From: Sulfurimonas sp. RIFOXYD12_FULL_33_39
Lineage (GTDB): Bacteria; Campylobacterota; Campylobacteria; Campylobacterales; Sulfurimonadaceae
DNA length: 64,000 nucleotides
Direction of reading: 5' to 3'
Assembly (NCBI GenBank): GCA_001829785.1
Contig: MICF01000002.1
Location: 1-64,000 of the forward strand
Part shown: positions 37,538 through 46,226 of the stretch, in pieces
Numbering within the stretch: the first letter of the stretch is position 1
How the letters are laid out: the number at the start of each line of letters is the position of its first letter
Notes under the pieces: model-generated
What the model was told of the DNA's origin: nothing
Seen by the model: the letters and a program-made list of their open reading frames with translations, nothing else
Databases searched by the model: none
Translations under genes and position numbers: made by a program

Positions 37538-38463
37538 GCGTACCCTCTTTTATTCCTCAAATATATATAGAGCATTAAAGAGATAAGAGCTATAAAAAGC
37601 GGAAATTGATAGTAGTATTTCGTATATGTAAAACTATCTCTTTTTATCTTTGATTTCTCCAATTCGTCAATCTTTTTATATACTTCCTTAAGTTGCGTTG
37701 CACTTGAAGCGCCAAAAGCGACACCGCCGCTCTCATTTGCTATTTTAAGCAAAACATCTCTATTGTACTCATTTGGCATTCCTATACCGATGGGATAGAC
37801 TTTTACATGCTCTTTTTTCATCATCTCTAGTGCAACGTCAAGCGGGATATTATCTATCTCCGGCGTAGAGTAACCATCAGTTAGCAAAATAGCGACTTTT
37901 GTTTTTGACTTGCTCATTTTTAAAAGATTTACACCTTGAGCCAAAGAGGTATTTAGTGCGGTAAATTTCCCCGCCATTCCGATATAGAGCTGTGAGAGAA
38001 TTTTATTTAAGATATTTTCATCATACGTAAGAGGAGAGGCAATGAAAGAGAAAGCTCCAAAAACTACCAAACCGATATTGTCCTCTTTTCTCTGATTTAT
38101 AAAATCACTTACAATGCTCTTTACTACGTCAAATCTTGTAAGATGCTGATTGTTTTCATCAAATCCTTGAGCTTTCATAGACTCCGAAGCATCCAAAATC
38201 ATGGCTATTTCATAACCGTTTTTTGGCTCTATCTCATAAGGTTCATCCATGACGGGCGACATTAAAGCCAAAATCATCATTATAATTCCGAGCCATTTTA
38301 AAAAAAAGAGTGCTTTTGATGCGGAAACTGCATTTTTTAAAAACTCGGCAGTATGTGGAAAATATATTGAAGTTAATTTCATTTTGCAAAGAACTGCACA
38401 CCCTATAAATATCAAAATAAGAGATGCAACTAACGGAAACTCAAAGTAAAGCCCATCAAACAT
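37534..38463 (-). CDS. batA: BatA-type membrane VWA protein (first set)
   Basis: VWA domain protein held in the membrane by helices near the N-terminus (two, about 8-27 and 52-70) and one at the end (FPLFIALISLMLYIYL). The MIDAS begins DASES (91-95), with LTDGYSTPEI further on and a FTALN loop, so metal binding looks intact. I start at the ATG at 38463; a TTG lies one codon earlier. It is clearly paralogous to the gene at 45296 (shared FIASPLTY, GMAG and KKIDELEKSKIK-like segments). Confidence 0.88.
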   Translation of the reverse strand: MFDGLYFEFPLVASLILIFIGCAVLCKMKLTSIYFPHTAEFLKNAVSASKALFFLKWLGIIMMILALMSPVMDEPYEIEPKNGYEIAMILDASESMKAQGFDENNQHLTRFDVVKSIVSDFINQRKEDNIGLVVFGAFSFIASPLTYDENILNKILSQLYIGMAGKFTALNTSLAQGVNLLKMSKSKTKVAILLTDGYSTPEIDNIPLDVALEMMKKEHVKVYPIGIGMPNEYNRDVLLKIANESGGVAFGASSATQLKEVYKKIDELEKSKIKRDSFTYTKYYYQFPLFIALISLMLYIYLRNKRGYA

Positions 38464-38863
38464 CAATCATGCCCTTATAAAGCTCTATATAACCGATAGT
38501 CTCATTATCAAACTTCTCAACACTTTTTTTATATTTATACGCTTCTAGCCTTGAGACAAGGTTCTCATACATCTCTTTATGTCTTGGGCTATCATCTTTA
38601 AAAGTTGAGCCGTAAAGAGTTATGGCGTAAGCACTATCTTTCGCATTGTTTAAATTTAGCAAATCCAAAAGCTTAAAATGCTCTTTTCTTATATTGAAAG
38701 TTTTGCGTTTTTTAAACCACATGTAGAGAAAATATATAACTACCGATACTAAAATAAGAGCAATAGAACTAATACCCAAAAAATAGTAAAATGAGTACTC
38801 TTCTATCTCTACGATAGGTTTTATATCGTGAAGCGGAATATCGTAACTTTGTACTTGTGCCAT
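38456..38863 (-). CDS. Small single-helix membrane protein of the Bat cluster (DUF4381-like)
   Basis: A 135-residue protein with a short periplasmic N-terminus (YDIPLHDIKPIVEIEEY), one membrane helix (about 28-50) and a basic, helical cytoplasmic domain. The IPLHDIKP start resembles the DUF4381 family that accompanies MoxR/DUF58/VWA genes, although the match is weak. It sits between the DUF58 gene and batA and overlaps batA. Function unknown. Only the set-1 side of the cluster has it. Confidence 0.75.
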   Translation of the reverse strand: MAQVQSYDIPLHDIKPIVEIEEYSFYYFLGISSIALILVSVVIYFLYMWFKKRKTFNIRKEHFKLLDLLNLNNAKDSAYAITLYGSTFKDDSPRHKEMYENLVSRLEAYKYKKSVEKFDNETIGYIELYKGMIDV

Positions 38864-39694
38864 CTATCTGCCCTCAAAAAGTCTGCGAAGCTCTACGCCC
38901 GCCATCGAATCTGTATATATTTTCGTAAATCTTATACCGTCTTTTCTAAGCACTTCAAAAAGTCTATGGTCATGAAGAGCAACTTTTTTACTGTATGCTT
39001 TTACACTTGAAGCATTAAAGTCACCCTCTAAAACCGCTCCGCTCTCTGGATCGACAAGCGAAGCAAAGCCCATCTCAGGCGGATTTTCCTCAAAGCGGTC
39101 TCTTACAATTATGGAGATTACTTCATGTTTTTTAGCCAAAAGTCTAAAATCAGGTATTTCAAAATAGTCCCCCACTACTAAAATAAGCGACTTTCTCTTT
39201 AATCTTTTAAATAGAGTATCTGCAATAACTTTAAAATCAACTTTTTTATTTATAGCGTCAAAATTTAAAATCTCTTCAACACTTTTTTGAACCTGATGCA
39301 ATTTTTTGCTCGGTTTTGAGCTAGAGAGCATCTCATTTGTAAAGATGTATGAACTTAATAAATCTCCGTTTTTTAGGGTTGCGTAACTAAGCAAAGCAAC
39401 TATTTCGGCGATTGTATCTTGTTTGAATTTTTTTGAGCCAAAATGCACGCTTCCGTTTAAAACAGAAACTATCACAACGTTTAGTTCTCTCTCTTCACGA
39501 AATATCTTTATAAAAGGCTTCTGCATCTTAGCCGTAATGTTCCAGTCTATGCGGCGGATATCATCTCCTGGCATATACTCTCTAAGCTCTATAAAGTCAT
39601 ACCCTTCACCTTGAAAGATGGATGGATTGTTCCCGACCATTTCGCTAAAGACCTGACGTCTTGCACGAACCAATATTTTTTGTAATTTGCTCAT
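38864..39694 (-). CDS. DUF58 protein
   Basis: A 276-residue soluble protein with the DUF58 signature LREYMPGDDIRRIDWNITAKMQKPFIKIFREERELNV and a degenerate VWA-like fold (VVSVLNGSVHFGSKKFKQD, LILVVGDYFEIPDFRLL). DUF58 proteins are constant partners of MoxR ATPases and Bat proteins and may link the ATPase to membrane VWA subunits. This form lacks the N-terminal membrane helices seen in longer DUF58 proteins. It lies 16 bases after moxR and one base before the DUF4381-like gene. Confidence 0.88.
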   Translation of the reverse strand: MSKLQKILVRARRQVFSEMVGNNPSIFQGEGYDFIELREYMPGDDIRRIDWNITAKMQKPFIKIFREERELNVVIVSVLNGSVHFGSKKFKQDTIAEIVALLSYATLKNGDLLSSYIFTNEMLSSSKPSKKLHQVQKSVEEILNFDAINKKVDFKVIADTLFKRLKRKSLILVVGDYFEIPDFRLLAKKHEVISIIVRDRFEENPPEMGFASLVDPESGAVLEGDFNASSVKAYSKKVALHDHRLFEVLRKDGIRFTKIYTDSMAGVELRRLFEGR

Positions 39695-39710
39695 AACTTT
39701 ATGCTCAAAT

Positions 39711-40658
39711 CTACGGTATTGCTACGGTTTCTAACACTTTTTGAATAATCTCATCACTTGTAATGCCCTCAGCTTCTGCCTCATAAGTAAGAACGATACG
39801 GTGTCTCATAAGCTCTTTTGCGATGTAAGCTACATCAACCGGAGTCACAAAATCTTTTCCTCGTAAAAATGCCATAGCTTTTACAGCTTTAAACATGTCG
39901 ATACTCACACGCGGAGATGCACCGAACTGTATATAATCTTTAATATCATCAAGCGCATACTCGTTTGGATTTCTTGTCGCATTTACAAGCTCAATCATGT
40001 ACTCTTCTACTTCTGCATCTACATGTATATTTTTCACAGCCTCTTTTAGAGCAATTAAATCATCGTGTGTGATAGCGCTTTTTACTGCTTCAAAATTGCC
40101 GCTTGAGACTCTTCTGGCAATCTCAAGCTCTTCTGTTTTTGTGTTGTAGTCAACGATAAGCTTTAACATAAATCTGTCAAGTTGAGCTTCTGGCAGTTGA
40201 TATACACCCTCCTGCTCGACTGGATTTTGAGTAGCCATAACAAAAAACGGCGGTTCTAATTTAAAAGTAGTATCACCCAATGTTACCTGCTTCTCCTGCA
40301 TAACTTCAAGCAAGGCTGATTGTACTTTTGCGGGAGCGCGGTTTATCTCATCAGCTAAGAGAAGATTTGTAAAAATAGGGCCTTTTTTGATTTTAAAACT
40401 GTTGTTTTGAGGGTCATAAATCTCTGCTCCTAGAATGTCTGAAGGAAGCAAGTCGGGCGTAAACTGAGCACGCTTAAAGTTTAGACCTAAACTTTTTGCC
40501 AACGCATTTACGGTTGTAGTTTTTGCAAGTCCCGGGACACCTTCGATGAGAATATGTCCATCACATAAAAGCGCTATTAGAAGAGAATCTATCATCTTCT
40601 CCTGTCCGACAACCACTTTAGAAACCTCTTTTTTAATCAACTCAATCTTAGAAATCAT
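39711..40658 (-). CDS. MoxR-type AAA+ ATPase
   Basis: AAA+ ATPase, probably a hexameric chaperone acting on the VWA partners. Seen: Walker A GVPGLAKTT (40-48), Walker B LLLADEINRAPAKVQSALLEVMQE, sensor 1 VMATQNPVEQEGVYQLPEAQLDRFML and an ASPRVSIDM sensor 2 region. The 315 residues are typical. It is the only MoxR in the cluster although there are two Bat sets. A 78-base gap with a possible TTATAC -10 lies upstream, so it may head its own transcript. Confidence 0.93.
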   Translation of the reverse strand: MISKIELIKKEVSKVVVGQEKMIDSLLIALLCDGHILIEGVPGLAKTTTVNALAKSLGLNFKRAQFTPDLLPSDILGAEIYDPQNNSFKIKKGPIFTNLLLADEINRAPAKVQSALLEVMQEKQVTLGDTTFKLEPPFFVMATQNPVEQEGVYQLPEAQLDRFMLKLIVDYNTKTEELEIARRVSSGNFEAVKSAITHDDLIALKEAVKNIHVDAEVEEYMIELVNATRNPNEYALDDIKDYIQFGASPRVSIDMFKAVKAMAFLRGKDFVTPVDVAYIAKELMRHRIVLTYEAEAEGITSDEIIQKVLETVAIP

Positions 40659-40736
40659 AAGCTTTTTACCTTATTTATAAATTGCAAAAGTATAACAAAA
40701 CGGGGTTAACGATTAGTGAAAGTTAAATTTAAAAAA

Positions 40737-41744
40737 TCACAAATCCAAACCCAAAACTTTTCCTATCCCCTCTTTTTTTATCATGTCGTTTAATTTTACC
40801 GCAACGCCCTCTTTTGCGGCTTCATAATTCTGAGTAGATTGTCCTGTGATATTTAATTTATTACTTCCTATTACAGAGCCGTTATTGTCCTCAACACTTA
40901 TCTCTATAGCAGAGCGCGCAAGTGTAAATCCGTATGAAGCGGCTTTTTGTATATCTGATTTGACAAAAATTATTACATGTTTATCATCAACGCTGTCTTT
41001 AATTTGCAGTTTTTTTACACCAAGCCCATGGCTTATAGAGGAGATTAGATTTTTTGACTCCGAATCTGCTTTAATACTAAATGAAACGCTAGAGAGTAGA
41101 TTGTCATAGCCGCTGTTTATCATGTTAAGTTTGTAAAGATAATTTTTGCTATCAAAACTGTTATCTAGCACATTCATAACAATTAGATTATTCGGCACAT
41201 CCAAAACATCTTCTTTTGCATTTTTATAAATATTTAACTGCTTTATCACATTGTAGTTTTGCAACTCTTTTAACTGCTTATCTATAAGCTCAAACTTTTG
41301 ATTCAACTCTGTTTTTAGACTCTCAAAAAGCTTTTTTTTATCCGACTTTATTAAAACTATATATTTTCTAAAACCAAGTTCCTGCGCATTTAAAAGTTCA
41401 TATTGGCTTATACGAAGCTTTTTAACATTACTTTGAATCTCGTTTGAGACTCTTGAAGAATAACTGCTATTTGAGCCTTCGCTTACAACCTCTTTAGAGT
41501 TAAACTGCGATGCGATTGAAACGCTTAGAGTAGAAGCCATCATATTAAGAGCATCCGCGATTGCCTCATCTCTGTTTTTACCCTCTCCTGTTGAGTATAG
41601 AGTCGTTTTGTCTGTTTTTAAAGGAGTCGTGTACCAAAGGGGAAGAGTTTTGTTTTGGGATAATTCAAGCTGTTTTATAGAGCCGCATCCCCAAAAAAGC
41701 AAAATGAACGCCGTAAAAATTATAAACACTTTTAATCGCATCAT
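40737..41744 (-). CDS. LPP20-family lipoprotein of the Bat cluster
   Basis: A 335-residue lipoprotein with the lipobox LFWGC (cysteine at 20). An LPP20-type domain follows: LPLWYTTPLKTDKTTLYSTGEGKNRDEAIADALNMMASTLSVSI. LPP20 domains occur in envelope and flagellar accessory proteins of this phylum. The second half (VLDVPNNLIVMNVLD ... SFSIKADSESKNLISSIS) is a separate unknown region. It is encoded 6 bases after a CsgG-like lipoprotein gene in the middle of the VWA cluster. Function unknown; outer-membrane inner-leaflet placement is inferred from the lipobox. Confidence 0.82.
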   Translation of the reverse strand: MMRLKVFIIFTAFILLFWGCGSIKQLELSQNKTLPLWYTTPLKTDKTTLYSTGEGKNRDEAIADALNMMASTLSVSIASQFNSKEVVSEGSNSSYSSRVSNEIQSNVKKLRISQYELLNAQELGFRKYIVLIKSDKKKLFESLKTELNQKFELIDKQLKELQNYNVIKQLNIYKNAKEDVLDVPNNLIVMNVLDNSFDSKNYLYKLNMINSGYDNLLSSVSFSIKADSESKNLISSISHGLGVKKLQIKDSVDDKHVIIFVKSDIQKAASYGFTLARSAIEISVEDNNGSVIGSNKLNITGQSTQNYEAAKEGVAVKLNDMIKKEGIGKVLGLDL

Positions 41745-41750
41745 ATACCT

Positions 41751-42794
41751 TTATCTTGAGAGTTGCTCTTTGGCTTTAGTGTTTTTTTCAATTAAATTTT
41801 GAATTCTAACATAAGCCAAACTCACCTCTTCTATAGGCTCTACAATCATTTTATCGGCAATGTTATAATATTTTTGCGCCTCTTTGTAATCCCCCTGTGC
41901 CTCTTTTATTACCCCCAAATTATAAAAAGGAACATAGCTCTTTTGTTTGGTTGAGTCAATCAACTCAATTAAATAAAACTCTGCCTTATCATATCTGTTT
42001 TGTTTAATATACTCCAAAGAGAATTTCAAAAGCTTCTCCTCTTTGTCACTATACTTTATATCCGGTTTTTCTAGTAATACAACCTCAACATAACGATAAT
42101 ACGGAGTTAATTTATATGTAAAACCGGTCGCAATTTTTTCAGCCAATCTTTGTGCCGCCATCTCTGCCGAGGGAAGTGCCACAGAGTCATCACTGCAGTG
42201 GGAAAATTCAGATGTTTTACCGATAGTGTCAGCGTAGATTATATCCCCTTTGGCAACGTCAATCATACGTATTTCGGCAGATAAACCGACAACTCTTTTG
42301 GTACAACGGACTTTATAAGTCGTATATGTTTTGCATTTGTTATCGGCACAACTGATTCGCTCCGAGAGATAGTGAGTGTCGTTTGACGTAACATTTGAAA
42401 CATTCCCGGATATTATCGCCTCTGCTCCTATTAGATTGCCTACCTCAACCGCATCCGAAATATTTATCAATCCGCTGTTTTGAATTTTCTGCTCATCTAT
42501 GATTTTTTTAAAATCTTTTCTGCTAATCATAGTAAAGTAGCTTTTATTATCTATTTTTTTGTTTGCAAGCTGCGCTTCTATCTTGTTTGAAAGCCCTATG
42601 GTATCATTATTAAACTCTGAAACACTAAGCTTTTTTGTTAATGCGGCTCTCTCTATCTCGGAAGGCTCAAGAACACGAATCGCCACTTTTTGTGAGCAGC
42701 CGCCTAACATTATAACAATACTTAAAAACACAACGGCTCTTTGTACTACATGTAACTTAGATCCACTCATAGGTAGCCTTTTGTTTAATATCAT
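41751..42794 (-). CDS. CsgG/LpoB-like lipoprotein with TPR tail
   Basis: A 347-residue lipoprotein (lipobox MLGGC, cysteine at about 33). The central domain resembles CsgG/LpoB: SYFTMISRKDFKKIIDEQKIQNSGLIN and GNLIGAEAIISGNVSNV are the family's Arg-x-x-L and GA-[DE]-x-I-x-G elements. Four extra cysteines (SCADNKCKTY, RCTK, HCSDD) could form disulfides. The C-terminus has about two TPR units (YVPFYNLGVIKEAQGDYKEAQKYYNIA). It overlaps the batD2 stop by 4 bases. A role in opening the outer membrane or activating cell-wall synthesis is possible, but not shown. Confidence 0.8.
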   Translation of the reverse strand: MILNKRLPMSGSKLHVVQRAVVFLSIVIMLGGCSQKVAIRVLEPSEIERAALTKKLSVSEFNNDTIGLSNKIEAQLANKKIDNKSYFTMISRKDFKKIIDEQKIQNSGLINISDAVEVGNLIGAEAIISGNVSNVTSNDTHYLSERISCADNKCKTYTTYKVRCTKRVVGLSAEIRMIDVAKGDIIYADTIGKTSEFSHCSDDSVALPSAEMAAQRLAEKIATGFTYKLTPYYRYVEVVLLEKPDIKYSDKEEKLLKFSLEYIKQNRYDKAEFYLIELIDSTKQKSYVPFYNLGVIKEAQGDYKEAQKYYNIADKMIVEPIEEVSLAYVRIQNLIEKNTKAKEQLSR

Positions 42795-43897
42795 ATTAAC
42801 ATACTTATCTTTTTTGCATCCCTAAGCGAGACAGCTCTCTTTTGTTCTATATCTAAAATCAGACTATCATATTTTTTTGAATCTTTAAGCGCCAAAATAA
42901 GCATCAGCTCTTTAAGCGATTTTGCATTTTGTATCTTTTGCTTAAACTCTTCATCTTCGCTCTGTTTTACTATTTTTTTGTTTATCTTTACTTTTGCCGC
43001 TAAAAAACCGGCTATAAAAATCAACATGTAGTATAAGTAAGAGTAGTTAAATTTAAAACTCTCATCTTTCACGTTATCAAGGAGTTCCTCTTTGCTAAAG
43101 CCTTTTTCTACATGTACATGTATCGGTTCTAAAACCAAAATATCGCTTTTTTTCTCCAAGAGATTAAAGTACTCTATCTCCACCTTTGGGATTGTAAAAT
43201 TTTGATCACTTACAAAAGCAAACTTTTGACTCCACTCTCCTCTTTCTCCATTTTCACTTAACACTGCTTCCGTAACGGCTTTTTCAGCAAAAACTTTTAC
43301 TCCCTCTATCTCAAATTTCAGAGGTTGTATTGCTTCAAAATTGCCCTCTCCTTTTATCACTACATGTAGATGATAAGGTTCATAAGCTTTAACTTCGCTC
43401 TTTTCTTGTTTTAGCTCTAAACTAAAATTTCCAATTAATGAACTATTTGTCTCTTTTATATTTAGAGTAAGAGTTTGTTGTTTAACAATAGTTTTTACAA
43501 ACTCCTCTTTTTGCATATTATCTCTTCCGATTACGGTATTTTCTATAGAATCTTTTGTCGTTTTTTTCATTAGAGCTTCAAAATCAAAGCTTATCTCCCC
43601 TGCTCTTTTTGCAAATGCTATAAACTCATAACTGTTGACTCTTTTTCCATCAACTATATTTTCGCTCTGTCTTAAATTTTTAAGCAGATATTTTTCATAG
43701 TCGCCTGCCGGTTTAAACTCTATAGTGTATAGCTCTGAAGTATCGCTAAAAGTGCAGACATATTTAAGATAAATTGCCTCATTTACATAAGCGGATGTTT
43801 TGTTTGCAGAAGCACTCCATTCATAGACAGATGCAAATATATCTACATGTAAAAATAAAAACAGTATTAAAAAAATTTTACCAAGGCTTTTTCTCAT
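42791..43897 (-). CDS. BatD-type protein (second set)
   Basis: A 368-residue paralogue of the batD gene at 34324. It has a signal peptide (MRKSLGKIFLILFLFLHVDIFA), Ig-like domains (SANKTSAYVNEAIYLKYVCTF, KSEVKAYEPYHLHVVIKGEGNFEAI), a membrane helix near 289-305 and a short basic cytoplasmic tail. The first half is shorter than in set 1. The start overlaps batBC2 by 20 bases, and the signal peptide supports this start. Confidence 0.83.
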   Translation of the reverse strand: MRKSLGKIFLILFLFLHVDIFASVYEWSASANKTSAYVNEAIYLKYVCTFSDTSELYTIEFKPAGDYEKYLLKNLRQSENIVDGKRVNSYEFIAFAKRAGEISFDFEALMKKTTKDSIENTVIGRDNMQKEEFVKTIVKQQTLTLNIKETNSSLIGNFSLELKQEKSEVKAYEPYHLHVVIKGEGNFEAIQPLKFEIEGVKVFAEKAVTEAVLSENGERGEWSQKFAFVSDQNFTIPKVEIEYFNLLEKKSDILVLEPIHVHVEKGFSKEELLDNVKDESFKFNYSYLYYMLIFIAGFLAAKVKINKKIVKQSEDEEFKQKIQNAKSLKELMLILALKDSKKYDSLILDIEQKRAVSLRDAKKISMLI

Positions 43898-45299
43898 TGA
43901 CTCCCCTTTTGTTTATTAACTCATACTGTTTTGAGCTTAGTTTTGCTTTGGAACTATTTAAACTTGTTTGTTCTTTTGATTCGCTTTTTTTGCCGTCATC
44001 CGAAGCACTGCTAGCAGCTGCATCTACTTTCATATTTGAGCCACCCCCCTCTTTTTGTTTTTTTTGATTCTGCTCTTTTTTTGCAAGTGCAGATTTCTCT
44101 TTGGCTTGTTGTTGCCCCGTACTCATCTCTTTTTTTTCGCCGACATCTTTTATAAATTCCATGTTCTCATACGCCTCTTTCGAGTAAAAAAGCGTCAATG
44201 ATTTTAGGTACGCCACTCTTGCTTTTTCAAACTCTTGAAGCCTAACCAGTGAGTTAGCGATATTGTAATAAATTATAGATTTTGTCTGCAAGTCGTTTGA
44301 TTTTACCTTTTCATAACTTTGCAGTGCTTTTTCATACTCACCGCATTTATAAAACTGTGTCGCAGCCTTAAAATAGTCCATATTTTGACTTGCATTTACA
44401 TGTATGCCAAAAAGAAGCAAAAATGCTACTACATATCTCTTTAACGTGGTTACACTTATCAAAAATGTAGCAATTGCCAGAAATACGAAATAGTAAAAAA
44501 GTTCCATATTCCTTACTATTAATGTTTTACTCTCTTTATCTTTTGATTTTTGAGAATTTAATGCATCCAAAAGTGTATCAAAATCTTTCGTATAGACTCC
44601 TCCCGTAGCATCTGCTATCTCTTTTACGGCACTGTTTTCTCGGCTTATAGCTATATCGCCTAGTTCATCTTTTAATAGTTCGCCGTTTTCAAGCCTCATC
44701 GTTCCGCCCATTGTTGAAGCAGTCATAAAGATATTTACTCTAAGGTTGCTTTTTTTGGCAAACATAGCCTCTGCTTCATAACCAAGCTCATCCGCTCCGT
44801 CGCTAAATAGCACAACGGTCGGATTTTTTGATTTTGACATCTTCCTTGCAAGCTCTAGTGCCGACATAATACTGCTGCCTTTTGTAATAATGAGTTTATC
44901 ATCCAGCGCGTTAAAAAGATGAAGCAAAAGCTCTTTATCTTCGGTCAAAGGCGATAAAACAATAGCATTTGTCGTAAAACCTAAAACGGCAAATCTGCTT
45001 TTTTGCTCCGATTCAACAAGCTTTTTTAGCATCTCTTTCGCATAAGACAATCTTGTCGGCTCTATATCACTTGTCTGCATAGAGTAAGACAAATCTACTC
45101 CTATGATTACATCGCTAAGTATCTGTTTTGACTCTATAGGTTCTTGTTCTATTACGGGTCTGCTAAGTGCTATGATTATAAAAACTGCACTTAACATGTA
45201 GCCGTAAAATACAACTCGAAACTCTCTGAAGTCTTTTTTTACGAAAAAAGGTAAAAATAGAACCAAAAGCCATAAAAATTGCGGATATAACAGGCTCAT
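43878..45299 (-). CDS. BatB-BatC fusion: membrane VWA domain plus TPR region (second set)
   Basis: A 473-residue protein with the same layout as the gene at 35768 but shorter throughout. Two N-terminal membrane helices come first, then a VWA domain with MIDAS DLSYS (69-73) and FSDGADELG. Further helices lie at about 268-305, two to three TPR units (AATQFYKCGEYEKALQSYEKVK, IYYNIANSLVRLQEFEKARVAYLKSL) follow, and the charged tail ends KKPW. The fusion of BatB and BatC in both sets suggests duplication after the fusion. Confidence 0.86.
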   Translation of the reverse strand: MSLLYPQFLWLLVLFLPFFVKKDFREFRVVFYGYMLSAVFIIIALSRPVIEQEPIESKQILSDVIIGVDLSYSMQTSDIEPTRLSYAKEMLKKLVESEQKSRFAVLGFTTNAIVLSPLTEDKELLLHLFNALDDKLIITKGSSIMSALELARKMSKSKNPTVVLFSDGADELGYEAEAMFAKKSNLRVNIFMTASTMGGTMRLENGELLKDELGDIAISRENSAVKEIADATGGVYTKDFDTLLDALNSQKSKDKESKTLIVRNMELFYYFVFLAIATFLISVTTLKRYVVAFLLLFGIHVNASQNMDYFKAATQFYKCGEYEKALQSYEKVKSNDLQTKSIIYYNIANSLVRLQEFEKARVAYLKSLTLFYSKEAYENMEFIKDVGEKKEMSTGQQQAKEKSALAKKEQNQKKQKEGGGSNMKVDAAASSASDDGKKSESKEQTSLNSSKAKLSSKQYELINKRGVNEKKPW

Positions 45300-46219
45300 T
45301 TTTTTGCCTCTCTATAAAGAAGATAGAGTAAAACCGCCAATGCCAAAAGCAAAAATATAAAGTAGTAATAATCCTTCAAAAGATACTCTCTGCTTTTTAT
45401 TTTTGAAGATTCCGTCTCATCTATTTTTTCATACACTTCTTGAAGCTCTTTTGCAGAGGCTGCACTAAAAAATTCTCCGTCGCTCTCATTTGCAATCTTT
45501 TTCAAAAGCGCTTCATCGGCTTCGCCCTTGTTTCCTATGCCTATCGTGTATATCTTTATATTTTTATCTTTTGCAAGTGCGATTGCATCTTTCGGGGAGG
45601 TTGCACCGCTGTTATGCTCGCCGTCCGTTAAAAGAATAATTATTTTTGATTTGGCTTTTGAGTGCTTAAAAGCTCTAACTCCCATGGCTATCGCTTCGCC
45701 TATAGCAGTATTTTGTCCTGCCATACCGTGAGTGAGATATCCCAACATTTCAACGACTATATTTTTTTCATAAGTTATAGGCGATGCGATAAAAGCAAAA
45801 TCTCCGTATAAAACTATACCGACATTATCTTCTTGCCTTTTTTCTATAAACTCTGTTGCAATTTTTTTTGTTATCTCAAATCTTGAGAGTCTCTCACCGC
45901 CACTTACTTCATTTTGTGCATCAAATCCGGATGAATTCATAGAACCGCTTGCATCTATTGCCAAGAGTATATCTTTGCCGTGTCTGTTTAACGGGTTTAT
46001 TTTATCGACTATTATAGGAGAGGAAAGGGCAATACACAACAACAAAAATATGATTATCTTTAATAACCACTCTAATTTTGGAAAACTTTTTTTGGCTGAT
46101 AAAAAATGCAAATGTACAAAATATCTAGGCTTTAGATATTCTTTACATTTATACATGCAATAAAGCAGCGGGAAAATAAAGAGCAGAAGGTATGGATATT
46201 CAAAATCAAAGCTATTCAT
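45296..46219 (-). CDS. BatA-type membrane VWA protein (second set)
   Basis: A 307-residue VWA protein with N-terminal helices (about 8-24 and 50-70), MIDAS DASGS (89-93), LTDGEHNSG, and a C-terminal helix (YYFIFLLLALAVLLYLLY). It is a paralogue of the batA at 37534 and first in the second set. Its stop overlaps batBC2 by 4 bases. Only 7 bases separate it from the TSUP gene upstream, so the transcript may start before that gene. Confidence 0.87.
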   Translation of the reverse strand: MNSFDFEYPYLLLFIFPLLYCMYKCKEYLKPRYFVHLHFLSAKKSFPKLEWLLKIIIFLLLCIALSSPIIVDKINPLNRHGKDILLAIDASGSMNSSGFDAQNEVSGGERLSRFEITKKIATEFIEKRQEDNVGIVLYGDFAFIASPITYEKNIVVEMLGYLTHGMAGQNTAIGEAIAMGVRAFKHSKAKSKIIILLTDGEHNSGATSPKDAIALAKDKNIKIYTIGIGNKGEADEALLKKIANESDGEFFSAASAKELQEVYEKIDETESSKIKSREYLLKDYYYFIFLLLALAVLLYLLYREAKK

Positions 46220-46226
46220 TGATGTA

